64,000 bases of DNA from contig NC_067285.1 in the NCBI RefSeq assembly GCF_020740795.1, forward strand, positions 21,906,241-21,970,240. Direction: 5' to 3'. Positions within the stretch are counted from its first letter, which is position 1; the number at the start of each line of letters is the position of its first letter. The position numbers and the translations under genes were made by a program. Of the stretch, positions 37,501-50,918 are shown one piece after another. Under the pieces are notes generated by a model. It made no database searches. It was not told where the DNA came from and was given only the letters and a program-made list of their open reading frames with translations. The DNA comes from Apus apus. Taxonomy: Eukaryota; Chordata; Aves; Apodiformes; Apodidae.

Positions 37501-40500
37501 CAGCAGCAGCAATTTTAATTAAGAAGAAGCATTATTTTGAACATTCCTATACTTCATATTAAAGTTTCAGAAGTTTCAAGCACTGCTTACCTCCTAAAAG
37601 AGCTACTTCTTTCTGACCTACAAGTACCCTTATTTTTGATAGCTCATTTTTCATATATTTTACAAGGAGAAAAGAGGTACAAGACAGGTCTCTCTCCAAA
37701 ATGAATAGTGAAGATAAATACAGAAATTTTGTTTGCTATCACAGCAATTGTCTAAATACCCTAGTTGTATTTCCTAACACCTTGTGATTTACTAGGCTAA
37801 CAATATCAGTCATGGGCTTGCCTTTTCCAATAAACTTAAGGTGGCACAATACTTGTGTTTGGTTTTACAAAATTAACCATTTTCTGACTTATTTGTAATG
37901 ATATCTCCCCTCTGTCATAATTTATAGTCCAGTTTACTGATTTCATTTGTCAGAGACTTCTGTGTGGCTTTGGTGGATTTTCAAACCTCACCATGTAGCC
38001 AAAATAATTATTTGGAATAGAACAGAGCAAGTGTCTTTTGAAACTTTCATCTTTCAGTCCAATTAATTTTAAAATAATTTAAATTAACTGAAATTGAGCA
38101 GCCATGGATCCAGGATCAAATATCACACTGCCATACTAATGGTTCTTTGAAACAGCACAGATGTCAAATAAATTAGATTTCAATGCCATAGAATTGAAAG
38201 GCAGTCCAGATGGGAAAAATCTGAAATGAACCCCACAAATTTAATAAAGGAGTGTGGCAACATCAGTCAAGATCTCAGGTGTAGGAAAGAAAAAATGCAA
38301 TTTGGCTGATGGTTAATAGTCATTAACAAACTGCAAATAAGAAAAGAAGAGGAAATGAATAAAGATGACCCTACAAAGTTGACAGTCATATTCAATCTTA
38401 AATGCTTCTTAAGTCACATCCTACTTTGTTTGGAAATGCAGCCCACAGTTATGTAAAGCAAGACTGACATAGCATCAAGTCATGATTGCGTAAACTGTTT
38501 TACAATAGCATAAATAAAGGAAGCAGCGTGAAAAATATGTTGAAAATCTGTGTGATGTTAGGCTGTCCTCTTGCTCATGCTGCTGCAATCATGTCACTGC
38601 TGTGGCAATCAGCAAACTTGCATAGGGACAGATGCGTCTAAAAATTGTTCTTTGCTATCAAAAATACTGAATATGCAAACAAAGCTTAGCTCTATGTTGG
38701 ATCTGAGGAACAAGTCATATGGGTAAAGATTCAACTAATAGGGTTGTAAGAACTTGGACTATACTGTTCTCTGGATTCAAGTTCAGATAAGGTGACACCT
38801 GAGAAGAGGCAGTATGGTATGTCCTTCTACGCAGATACACTAACATGCTTCAGGGGAGTTGTGCTATTTCCTACATATTTAAAATGTCAAGAAGTATTAC
38901 AAAGGGGACCCTTGTTCTTCAAATCCTGAGTTTGGTACAACTAAAGCACTTAATATTTCACTCATATAAGACTTTGATTTTGAAATCTTTGCTTAACTGG
39001 ATGGAAAACTGTCAGTAGGTCCTTGCTCTGGCACCAGTACTACCAAGAGAGGCACGTCTCTATACATCTTGATGGTTTTGATCGTTGCTGCTAACAAACA
39101 TGGGGAAGGTTGCTTACTAAGCTGTACTTGCACAGTATTATGTCCTATTTCTTATCCAGACCTGGCATGTTATTAAATCTATCAGTAAAATAGCTGCACT
39201 TATTTACACATCTCTTGACATCAATAGATAAACAAGTACTAAAATATACTGCACAGCAGACCCTTCTATACATCTATGAAACATTAAAAGAGACTCATGC
39301 AAGGACATAATCCAAATATAGATCTTCTTCCCCCAGTTCACTGAACTTCAGAACTTAATTCCACATATTTCTTCTATAATAAATTCAAATGTAGATTTTG
39401 ATGCATGTATTTAAGAACAAAAATCTGCCCCTTGGAAGTTCCTGGGTAGGTAAATCTCACACAGCTGCATGACTGCAACTGTCAGAATCTATTTGTATAT
39501 GTCAGCAACCACAAAATAATCCTATAGATTAGCTCCTGACATGGACAGAAAAGCTCATAGGTTTTCAGTATTGTTAAAGAGACAGGTTTGTGGCATGGGC
39601 AGACTACAGATGTTGAAGTAATACAGAAATGGATGATGCTTAGCTCTGTCAGAAAGACCTTCCTGGGGTGTCAAATAAGTGTTGTAAATTTAATTGTCAC
39701 ATATGATTCTCAGAAAGCAAGGAGTTTTAACATACATAAATCCTGTGTTTTTCTTAGTGAAGAAAAGTTAATGAAATACACTACACTAAGAGCACCTGTT
39801 CATTACTCCTCCCTGACAGCTGCAAGAAGATTAGTATTATGTGCAACCTAGGAATACATCTGTAAGATTTACAGATTTTAACTTTTCAAAATTTCAGATT
39901 AAATGTTCCGGTTGCTTTAGAAGTGTTATCAATGACAAGTAAGTAGGAATTTCTACTGATATTTCTATACTAGTAGAAGTCTTTTGCAGGTGCTACTATG
40001 CTAGAATGGAAGAAGGTTAAGGATATATTCATATATTTTGTTTTATTTTGCTCACAAAATTACAATGTGATCAATCTGCAAACTATTCCAAATAAAAATT
40101 TCTATAATAAACTAAGCCAGATGTAGGTATTTTCTGAAGAACATGAGAAAACAGTATGGTAAATCTCATTGAACTCCAGCTCATTCAGGAGGTCACTTGA
40201 AGCATAAAGGATTAATGCAATAAGTGTGACAATTTTATCTTCTGAACCTTCAGGTTTACCACTATAATTCACATACATGCTGAACAGCCTTTTTATGTGT
40301 ACTACGTAGGATCTGTGAAGTAATGGACAGGGAGAAATATAAAGTTATCAGCATTGACCCATTCTGGTTCAAAGAACATTGGTCTAGCTATTCATCTGGT
40401 AGAGATATTAATCATAAGAAGGAAATCCTTTGCAGCATTGGAAGAAGGGGTATCTTTGTCAGGCAAACAGCAAACAATATATCCTATTATTTTCTCTCCC

Positions 40501-43500
40501 CCATTAAAATTAGCATCTCCAGAGAAGTGGAAGTCTGAATTTGTGCAGATTTTTAATTACTAAAAAAGTCAGGTAATAGAAACAGTGATATATAAAGTCT
40601 CTACTTTCCATCTTCCTGGACATGAATGCAGTTCTCCACCTAAGTGAGCACAGTACTTCACTGCAGGACAATGCACATGATGTGTGTCATATATATTCAT
40701 GTCATCGCTCCTCTCCCACTAAGTAGCAGTTACTGCAGAAAATACAGGACCAGATGGGAATTTAAGACCATACCTATTTTATTTTAATTACATTAGTCTT
40801 TTACATTAAATACATAGATAGAATAATCGACAGCAGAACACTGAAAGGAAAGGGAAAAGAGCTTTAATGAGTGGTACCAGAAGTAAGCAGTTCACTCTGG
40901 GAGGGGAGTAAGCAGTGTTTTGACCATTGAAGAATGCCAATAGTTTTCACATTTTGTTTGGCTTCATTCTGACAAAATCATAAAGATTCTGAAAGTTACT
41001 ACTCACCTTCCATGGCCCAAAAGGCCTGAATCTTTGAATTACCATTCTTCCTCCCAATGGGTCCCAAACATACCTCTTTACTCTTTCTACATGGCACAAG
41101 CATCTCCACTGTAGCTTCTCTTGTCCTTGAAGGACATGGTACTTGCTTTCTTTCGACATGCCTCTCTTACTCCCTACTAACTTTGAAGAGTCTTTGTGCA
41201 TGTAGAGCAGAGGAAAATTGCTCAGTTTGTATCTCCTAATTATCCTTTTATTTCCCTTGTTAATTGCCTGGAGAAGGACCTTTTCCTACCAATTAATGGT
41301 GTATTAGTTGAATTGTGATTTTTAATTTTTTTTTTAAGCATGACTTTCTATGCATTTATAAAATGCTTAAGATAACACAATCCTATTCTATGGTAGGCTT
41401 TTGATGAACTAAAATAAAAATATGTATAGATTGAAACAGCTTTCAAAAATTACCTGAAAGAAAAAGATAAATGGTTTTGGGTGGTCAGCTTAAGATACTT
41501 AAATCAACTTTTCATCAAACTTAAGTGCCAATGCAAGAATCTTTAAAAGGGGTGAACCAAAGCACCAACATTTAAAAAAAATTCATCACTTGTAACATAT
41601 TTAAGGAAATTCCATACAGTTTATGGGCTTGAATCATCTGTTGGCATGGCACATGAGTATTGCTGTGTTTTTTTTTATTCTAAATATAGAGCACAGATAT
41701 TAAGGTCCCGTATTGTAATCTTAAGAATTACTCCACAGCCAAACTAAATTAAACTACCATGAACGACCCAGAACTCCTTCAATTCCATTAGAGAAAGCAG
41801 GCATGCAAGGAAATGCCACATCCCAGGTGCTGTGGGAGAACGAAATACTTTGGACTGACAGGCCACTTTATGGCAAACTTCATGAAAAAACAAATCTGTA
41901 CCAATTAGTACATATTAAGGATTCCTATAACAGCTTGTATTTACAAACTGGAACTCATTAAATGCCATGAAAGAACGTGGAGTATGCAACAATATGAAAA
42001 TATAAATATTTATTGTTTACTTTAAATTATAAGTCCACAGTTTCCAAGAAAATGGAAGCCAGAAATATGGGCACCTGAAAAGATCTTAATTTCAAAGGGC
42101 CTTTTTGTTCTAATTTCAAGGGGCTTCTTTATCAATTTTTCCAAAACTGCTTGGTAGTCTCTAGAACTAGCAGCTACTTTTCTTAATATTCTCTAAAAGA
42201 GGTAAATAATAGTCAAGGGGATGTATCACTATGGAGCCCTTAAAAATGGAAATAATTAATCCAAACACATCACGCACAGTAACAGACGCTGCCCTCAGGG
42301 CACTTCAATGCTCCTGTGATTTCATTGAAAATACCTGTAAGTAGAGCTGTGGAATGGAACTCACAAGACTTACATTTAAACCCGGTTTTCCCACTGAACT
42401 ATAAGCAACACAAAATTTTCGGTGCCTTCTGCTGCAGCTACACCATCTATTAATATCATTTATCCAGAATACCAGATGGAATTTACAGCTAGTATCCCAC
42501 ACATATTATGTTTATCAGTGTTTTTAGTCTAGTCCATGTGTTACAGAAATTCAACTTTAAGACTATTCAGGAGAACTTTAAGACTTTGCATGGAGATTTT
42601 TTTCTTACATCCTTGAGTGGGTCAGTTTTTATATAGGCAAAGTGCCAGCAGATGCCTAGAGCAGATGACTGCCAGGGCACAAGACTAATTTCCAGTTACA
42701 GGAGTAATGCAGGCAACCATGTTTGCTCCTGTAGTTGCCTATAGAGGAAAGATCTGGGTGTGGGAGATGATATCTCCAGCTGGCAGTGAGGGAAATATAT
42801 ATTACCTTAGTTAGCTATACCAGTCTCTGCCATTGGTTTTCCTTCCATCCCTCACATATGCTTGTGAGCAGCAGAAGCAACAAGGTAGTCTCTTCCCCAG
42901 TTTAAACAATGTATGTCAGTTTTATGGACTTGAGATTCATTATCTCTTGTTCTTAAAAAGGGCAAAATAATAGCTGAGTTACTAGCTAGGAAGCATTTAA
43001 ATTCTTTAAATTTTACTTAACAAAAAGGCAAGTAGAATGCTACTTTTAGTTGTATTTTTACTGGTAGAAATTTTTAATGGATTGACTGGAAACCAGACTG
43101 AAACTTGGATGACCTTCTTCCCAGTAAATCTCAAGGGGCTGAAAATAGTTGTCTATGTTCCCTAAAGAAAAAATAAATAAATGGAGCCCCTATTGGCCAA
43201 AAGCATCACAGAGAACTATTTGGTGGTTGTGACTGTTAGTGCTACTTCCCTCCTACTAATTGTATTCTTATAATCAGAGCTTTATTAAAACTAATGATTC
43301 CACAAGAGGTAGCATACAATACCATCTTCACATTTCCTAATTGCATTATTGATAGCCATAAATACAACTGTTAGAAGGTCACAAACTATGACGTCAGTGG
43401 AAATGTGAGGGTGTAGCAAGGGACAAATTTTGACTCATTATTTGTAAATGATCAGTCTAATGACGAGTCTGATACTGAGCTACTTCCTCACACTTGAATA

Positions 43501-46500
43501 TGTTTACTATTTTTCTATAAATTTTTCACACTATTTAAGTAAGCATATATTAGTAACAGAAATGCAATGCTACCCTTTTCCTATAATGCCCTGAATAGTT
43601 TACTTTTAAAACCTAGTGTGACAAGCACAGTATCTGGTAATACTACAGTATATTTTCACCATCACTCTCAACTGTCAAGATTGCACAGCCCTGGGCTATG
43701 TCTTTGCCCGTAGGAAAAATTAAGCAGGAATTTGCAAGCATAACTGGTTGAGTTGTTTTTGAAACACCTGAAAGTTAAAAAAGTAAGCTGCTTATACTTT
43801 TAATCACAATTTTTAGTTGAGTCTATGAAATAATTTAAGACTGTAGACAATGCAACAGGTTTTTTAGTCTCTGTGAATACTGGTTTCTCATTTAAATGCT
43901 ATCTGAAGACAGGGAACTATCGCAAAAACTTTGGTGTTCCAGAATTTTCAGCCCAGCTGGTATCGTTAGCCATTTGTAATTTCTGAGTTCTGCCTCTACT
44001 TCAGCAGTAATAAAAGAGCATCTATTAAAAATATAGCTATTTTACAGAACTGCACTAGTTATTGTCTGCAGAATTCTCATCAGACAGAAATTCTCAGGCA
44101 CAGATGGAAACCAAGGTATATATGAAACCTTAACTGTTCCATGCTATTAAAAAAAAACAAAGCAAACAACAAATCTGCAATAATTTCATAATTTGATAAC
44201 TTAGCCTTACACAATCAAGCTGAAAGGTGCCTGCTAGGCATGCAGATTGTAATTTCCTCACTGTTGTAGTCAGTCTCTACTGTGAATAAATTGGTGGCTC
44301 ACATACATACCCAAATCAACAGCATGTAGCATACAGCCAGGAAAGAATTAAAGTATACCCTTACGTTTTGCCCCATCCTTGTGGAGTGACACAATGTGAT
44401 ACTCACAACTCCACATAGCAGGCTGACCAGAAGAGCAATCTACATAAGGAATCGGCTGGTTGCCACATGCAGCAGTCTTCAGGGTGGGGAGGAAGCAAAA
44501 ACCATGAGAAATGAGGGGAGAAGACAAAAGGCGAGTTGGGTTAACAGTCTTTGCTGGGCATGGCTCTGACAGTACAAAGGTATCTTTGAGGGGGAATATT
44601 CTAGGCTGTCCAGGAAGATTGCCACAATGAGATACCTGGAGAAAACAGTTGAACATATTAAGACAACTGGCCATAGGACAGGAGTTAAGAGGAAAATGGA
44701 CAAATCATCAAGACCTTTCACTTAAATTTCATAAAGAACAGCACCCACAGACACCTATCTTAGGAACACATCCTACTGTAAATATGACACTATACAGTAA
44801 ATATTACTAATTCATAGTCCTCTATCACTCAGCTACTTTGTTCGTACTACCTTGCTTTTCCTCTCATAGGTGACTGATGTAATGAAGAGCTTCCTGCACT
44901 ATAAAACATGTCTGTCTGTGCAACAGAGGTTTGAATGAGGCTCACAACTTATAATCTGTCTTCAGGGCAATCTCACATCACTGCAACTTGTGCTGACATA
45001 TCCCAAGAAGCTTTAAGCATGAATCTTCAGTGCTACCAGCATAACTGTGGTAGCTTCAGCTCTTAGTGCCTGAAAGGGACTCCAGGCCTAAAAACCAAAA
45101 ACTACATGCCCCTGCAGCAGTACTAGATGGAAATAAGTTAGCAAGCATAAAGCTACCTTAGGAATACCTTCACCAACAGTGCCTTCCATTTTGATTACCA
45201 CAGGCAAAAAAATTCAGATACAGTGTTCAGGGAGTTTACATTAAGACATACAAATCACTAACATCCTGTGAAACTAACTTTTACTGTTAGCTCTTTTCAG
45301 ATTCTGCCGCAAAATAGACATGCTTCTTAACATGTGCCACATCTAGCAAGAATGGGGCTTTGTGCATGACAGCTACGTACCTGCTTATTTTAATATTTTT
45401 CACAATAATTAAGAGGTTACTGCCTCAATCTTCCTACATTTAACAGTCACTTAGGTTATTCCACTAGTCATGAAAGAATTTTTAAAAAAGGTTTTGCTTT
45501 CTACTACTTTATTTAAAAAAATATAAAAACCTAGTCCAAGTCTTGTTCTTGCCTTTCTAACCAAGAAGATAGCTTAATTAATTTCAGCTGTGTTTGCCAT
45601 CATCTTGTCAGTATCAGCTCTAGATTACAAAAAATAAGCCAACAATTACTTTGAACTCCACAGGGAATTTATCCCAACTCACTGGAGTATTCTTATCACA
45701 CTTTAAAAATCTTTAAAATCTAAACAAAACAAATCAGCCCCCTCTTGTTTACACAGAATGGGTTCAAATTTTACGTGACCAAATGTCCATGCTATGTCAA
45801 ACAGCAGGATGCTCTGGTCAGTTCTGAGATGTTGCAGACTAGCAGTGAGAACACACAGGGCATTTTATTGAGAAATTCATACTGCTAGAATTCCCCAAAA
45901 CATATCCCTTTGCAAATTTTGGCTCACTTATATGGATGAAAACTAGCATTTTCCATAATAGGATAGAATATGTTGTGCACCTTGCTTTTACTGCAACACC
46001 AAGTTTGATTTAGTCACCAGATCCCTTGATTTAGAGTTGGATTTTTTTTTTTATTCTATTAACATAGATTACTTGCAAACATATTACAGAAACTCCTCTC
46101 TCTGCATGTCTCATGACCCTTGTATATTAGATATCGTCTAGAAACAGTATGAGAAAGATAAACTTCTTTAACTTATTGTTGCTTGTGTGGCAATACCCAG
46201 CGACACCTTACTTTCAGGTGAGAGCTGTATTGATCTGTCTGGAACTCCAAGAAAAGACACTTCCATCCCCAAAAGATCCCACTGGCAATATGTTCAGTTC
46301 CTCTCCTATGTTCAGTCCAGTGGAGAGAAAAGCCCCAACATTCCTCTGTGAAATTGTTTCTTTGCATCTTCTCCAGGTGTGGCAGATGCTTTTGTTTTTT
46401 TTGTGGAATAACACTTCGTGGATATTCTGCTACTTTTCAAGGCAAGTAGCTGCATAAAAATAACTGTTTTTCTTAGAAAGCCCTCCTTAAATTACTGTAA

Positions 46501-47394
46501 TAAAAGGAATAATACTTTTTTTTCTTGAAAACAACTGGATCTATTTATTGTGCAGGCAAAATAATTCACTTTAATAGTAGAAAGAATTTAAATAAGACTA
46601 CTATTTCACAATGTGAAACTCATTTCTGCCTGCTTACCTCCAGAACTGAACAGGTTTCAGGATGTCTGGCACCTTCTAGTTCATGTAAGGTCAAAACTAT
46701 CAAGTCTTTGATCACTTGTTCTGAAACTGGATATTGTAAGCATTTAAAAATGGAACCTGGAAACTGAACTCAATTCTGCCAAGTTAGAGAAGATAGAAAA
46801 AAAGAGTTAAAATTGGACTATCATTTCTACCATTTGATTTTAAAACAAGGAGAATGAAAAGGAACTAAATTTGTATAAAGTTCCATTAGAGACAATGAAC
46901 TTGTCTTAACTTTTAATATCATCCACTCTAAATTATTTGACTTTTTATCCATGAAACACTGACAGTCAAAGGATTTTTAACTCTTCAGGAATATCCTGAT
47001 TAAGTGAATCACATCTCACTCAGGAGCTTGTTCTACACTTACTTTCTTTCATAGCTGCCATCATACACCTAGCTCGTTCGCACTCATGACCTCCCTGGCA
47101 ACTCAGAGAAACTAAAAAAAAAAGTAGCGGGAAAGCATAGTAAGTGATATGAATAGATGTCTGTAATACTAAAGATATGGTTGTTTCCATCAGATTGAAG
47201 AAAATTAGCTACCTGTGTTTGCTATCTGTGGTACTCCTGATAATTGCTGACGGATATATATACCCAGTGGGCCTGAAAATTACTTTTGTTCTCCCCTGAA
47301 GTCTAAGGAATAGGTGGAGGAGAGATGGTTGAGCTTTGCTTCCATTTTTTTGGCTGCTCTGTATGTTTTCACATTGCTAGTGTCAAATGTTTTG
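34561..47394. other. Long non-coding AT-rich stretch, no gene seen
   Basis: Nearly 13 kb without a recognisable gene, RNA or mobile element. Open frames are short and domain-free. One exon-like segment on the minus strand ends at a GTGAGT donor (complement of 41001-41006). Homopolymer runs occur near 41327-41336, 44153 and 46041. Confidence 0.5.
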
Positions 47395-47755
47395 AGACTC
47401 CTGAAAGTCTCCAGAGACTCCATAACCAGTCTGGGGAGCCTGTTCCAGTGCCCTGTAACCCTCAGAGTAAAGAAGTTCTTCCTCATGTTGAGATGGAACT
47501 TCCTGTGCTTGAGTTTGAATCCATTGCCCCTTATCCTATCACAGTGAAAAGAGTTCACACAAGTGAAAAGAGGTGGTCCCTGCCTTCTTGATGCCCAGCC
47601 CTTATGTATTTATAGATTAGATGAATTACATTAATTAGATCCCCCCTCAGTCTTCTCCTCTCTAGACTGAAAAGCCCCAGGTCTCTTAGCCTTTCCTTGT
47701 AAGGCAGGTGTTCCAGTCCCTTAATCATCCTCGTAGCCCTACTATGGATGACAGA
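47395..47755 (-). mobile_element. CR1 LINE fragment, ORF2 C-terminal region
   Basis: Reading the minus strand from 47755 gives CTACGAGGATGATTAAGGGA, GGAAAGGCTAAGAGACCTGG and TCTAGAGAGGAGAAGACTGA, then the GTGATAGGATAAGGGG block and CACTGGAACAGGCTCCCCAG, the standard CR1 order. Translation on the minus strand (about 47400-47545) reads RGNGFKLK...[11 protein letters not shown]...HWNRLP, the characteristic C-terminus of the CR1 ORF2 protein. The usual 3' UTR and octamer end are not clear beyond about 47395. Open frames on the plus strand here are antisense shadows of the element. Confidence 0.93.
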
Positions 47756-50503
47756 GGTCTATATCTGGTGACTGTGCCTACTGTCACACACTTCAGAAAG
47801 CTATCTCATGGCAAGAAAGAGAACTGTGAAAATATAATGAAGTTATGCTGGACCTGCAAACAGCCTCATGTAGCTGCTTTCATAGAACGAGCTGACAGTT
47901 GCTTCTCACCAGGGTGAACCCACAGGGGAAGAATCTGCTAGCAGACCTTTGCTACAGGAAAAAAAGAAGAAAGAAAAGTACTTTCCCAAGAAGTGTATGA
48001 AACAGAAACTTCCTGCTGCTACTGAACATGGTGTTCTTGTTTATGTATCTGAAGGAAATGGGAAGCTGCCCCAATATATCTAAAATGACCTTCAGATAAT
48101 ATACATGCTTCTCCTAAATATTTGACCTTCAGTCTCTCTTAATCTTCATTTCAGAGCTGTGTGTACCCTGACTAAAACTCTTACAGTTTGGTGAGACAGC
48201 ATCTGCTTTTTGCCTGCTGATCAGGCAGCATAAAGCAAAGAGGTCCACTGTATACAAATGAGTTGTATAAGAATAATGTAAACAGACAGCAAGGAGTGGT
48301 GCCAGCTACTCATCTCCTTGCCAAACTCAGTAAATGCTCACAAACCAGGAGCACCGACACATGCTTGAATTCTGAAGTGGTGAAGAAGCCCCAACTCTAG
48401 GCATTTTACCTTCAACCTGGAGTTCAAGGACAAGATGAAATACATCTGCCCTTTCAATCCCTAATCAGATAGACAACAATTTTGCCTGTTCATGATCCCA
48501 TGAGGCTCAGAAATAGCAGAGTGCAGGAGGTGGCTACAAATCCTATTAATGAACCAGGCTTAGTATAGGAAAGGCCAATGCCATATGTTTGTTCAATTAT
48601 TTTTCACTGATACCCTGTAAAAAATCTCCCCAAAGCTAAAGTTAGAAGGGGTTTGAGCTGCCTAGTTACTTGGCAATTTAAGACCCTTACAGTAAGGCTT
48701 CAGCTACTAACCCTTTCCCACAACTTGAAACAAGAAACTGCTTCAGCATAACGTATCTACACAGTTCTCCAAAGACTAGGAAAGATGTAGTCAAGTCATA
48801 AAATCTCAAAATAACACTGTTACTATTTTTTTTCAGTTCTCTTTTGGCAGTCCCTAACAGCAGAATTTGTTGGGAAGCCAGAGTGCTTGCAGAGGGACTC
48901 CACTGTCTGTGATCCCATAGCTCTTTCAACTAGCCCAACTCATTATCTGCACTCTATGAGCTTCATGTTATAGCAATACAGGTATAATTTTTTATATTTT
49001 TTTTTAATTTTTCTGCATTGTGTAAGTCTTTTCAGCACTACAAACTGAGAGCACTACACCTACAAAACCCCAACGTGCTCAAAACTAGATTGATGTTTCT
49101 AGAGCTGTTCACAGACTTAAGAGATAGAAAATGTGCTAGTTGAAGAAATACCTTAAAAGCAACACTTAAAATAAGGAACATTTGAAAAATTGAATTAAAA
49201 AGTACTTACCTTAAATGGGCTAACATGAAATACATTAGCGTATGTTTGCAAAGAACAATGACCAACAATTATTTGCTCTTTTAAATAGACAGTAATATAC
49301 ACATGCAATATACACCAATATGGTAACTGGATATGACATGAACAATTTATTTCGTTGTTGTATGGTTTTTAGACTGTCAGAACGCAGACAGCCTGTATCA
49401 CATCTGAGGGGGAGAAAGAAGCCATAAAGAAAGGCGCTGGAACAGGCAGGATAAACAGATGAAGGCATCAGTAAGGATTCTGATCAAAATGGAGTTACAG
49501 TCAACTAGTGAGCTCCAGCATACGCAGGCTGCTGTGTGGGTAGATGGCAGGGCAAAGGGATACCAGCAGTTGGTCTCACACACCACCACAGGCTTTGAAA
49601 GCTCCCATTACTAATTGCATATGATTTGACTGCTTTGCCTATATTATCCCATTTCCTAATTTCTTTAGCAGTGTTTCAACATATTTGTAGTCCAAAGGCC
49701 TGTATTTAGAACCTTATTTTTCACTGACCACTTCCTTCTCCTCCCCTTTGCTTGACTAAGTGACCCAGCCCTTCCTCTATCTTTCTCTCCTGGGGTAGCA
49801 TCCAGGCTCCCTCACTTCCTTCATGATCAAGTGGAAAAATTCGTTTTGCAGGGTGGAGGAAAAATAAAGGAAGGGGAAGGGGAGAGACCAGGATTAATTG
49901 GTATGCTGTGCATGATCAGTGCATTCTTTATTTGACACCAAGATAACTTCTTGATCACATTTCACAGCGAAATCTTGTCATTATTACTCACATGGAGTGC
50001 TAAGCCTTTCCTCACTCTTAAGGAATTTAAGAACAAAGGGGATTGGACCTGCAAGCCCAGTTCCAGCACTTGCTCAGATATGGTACTACTGTGCCCAGGC
50101 ACTGAATTTTACATGCTTATGTCCCTTCCTCTGCTCTGGAAGCTACTGCAACACCTTGATGAACTGCATATTCTCGCTAAAAATGATACATCTAACATTT
50201 AAACACATTTTCAACATTAATGGAGGTACTCACATGTTGACAAACTCCACCTGCTAAATGAGCTACCTAACATTTAATATGTTCCATTACTCCAGAAATC
50301 AGTTAACCATTATGTACAGATTACAACAGTTAACTAAATAGTCCAAAATGCATCTTCCTGCTACAAAATTCAAATAATTTGCATGTAGCTACTCACAATT
50401 TTAACAATAATGCTAGCAGGTCCAAACCAAGAGTTACCAAGATTCCTACTAAAATATCTCTAAAATTAAGTAAAATGTAAGTAGATATTATTCCACAATT
50501 ACC

Positions 50504-50528
50504 AAAAAAAAAAAAAAAAAAAAAAAAA
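50504..50528. repeat. A25 homopolymer
   Basis: An uninterrupted run of 25 A, the longest mononucleotide run noted in the window. No AATAAA signal or retrocopied gene body is seen just upstream, so it is treated as simple sequence. Confidence 0.9.
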
Positions 50529-50842
50529 TAGAAAATCAGGAAAAATATAGCAATATTTCTGTGAACTATTAAACATTAAAAAGATTTATAATTCTAAGCA
50601 TTATGTCATCAACAACATGCAGGATCATAGCACCTACACTTACTGTTGCATAGCTTCAGATTTGAAGCTATGATCTTTCCCAACAGCCTCTGGCAGTACT
50701 TTTTAAAATCTGGGTACCAAAACTTGCTGCCACAAACCTTCACATAAATTAGTGTGTGGAAGAAAGTAATCTGTTCTGAGAACTTATTTTTCTTAAATTG
50801 TAAAGTGGGATTATTTTTTTTTTCTATATAACAAAGGGATTT

Positions 50843-50918
50843 AAAAAACCAAACCAACCAAACCAAACCAAACAAACAAACCCACAACAAACCACAACAA
50901 AAACCAAGACCAAAACCA
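50843..50918. repeat. A/C-rich low-complexity tract
   Basis: AAACC, AACC and AAAC units alternate over about 76 bases (AAAACCAAACCAACCAAACC onward). It is compositionally the complement of the G/T tract at 26735-26831. The opposite strand carries regularly spaced GG pairs. Confidence 0.8.

Noticed and set aside
47314..47591. Two overlapping plus-strand frames
   Set aside because: They are antisense to, and downstream of, the minus-strand CR1 ORF2 fragment.
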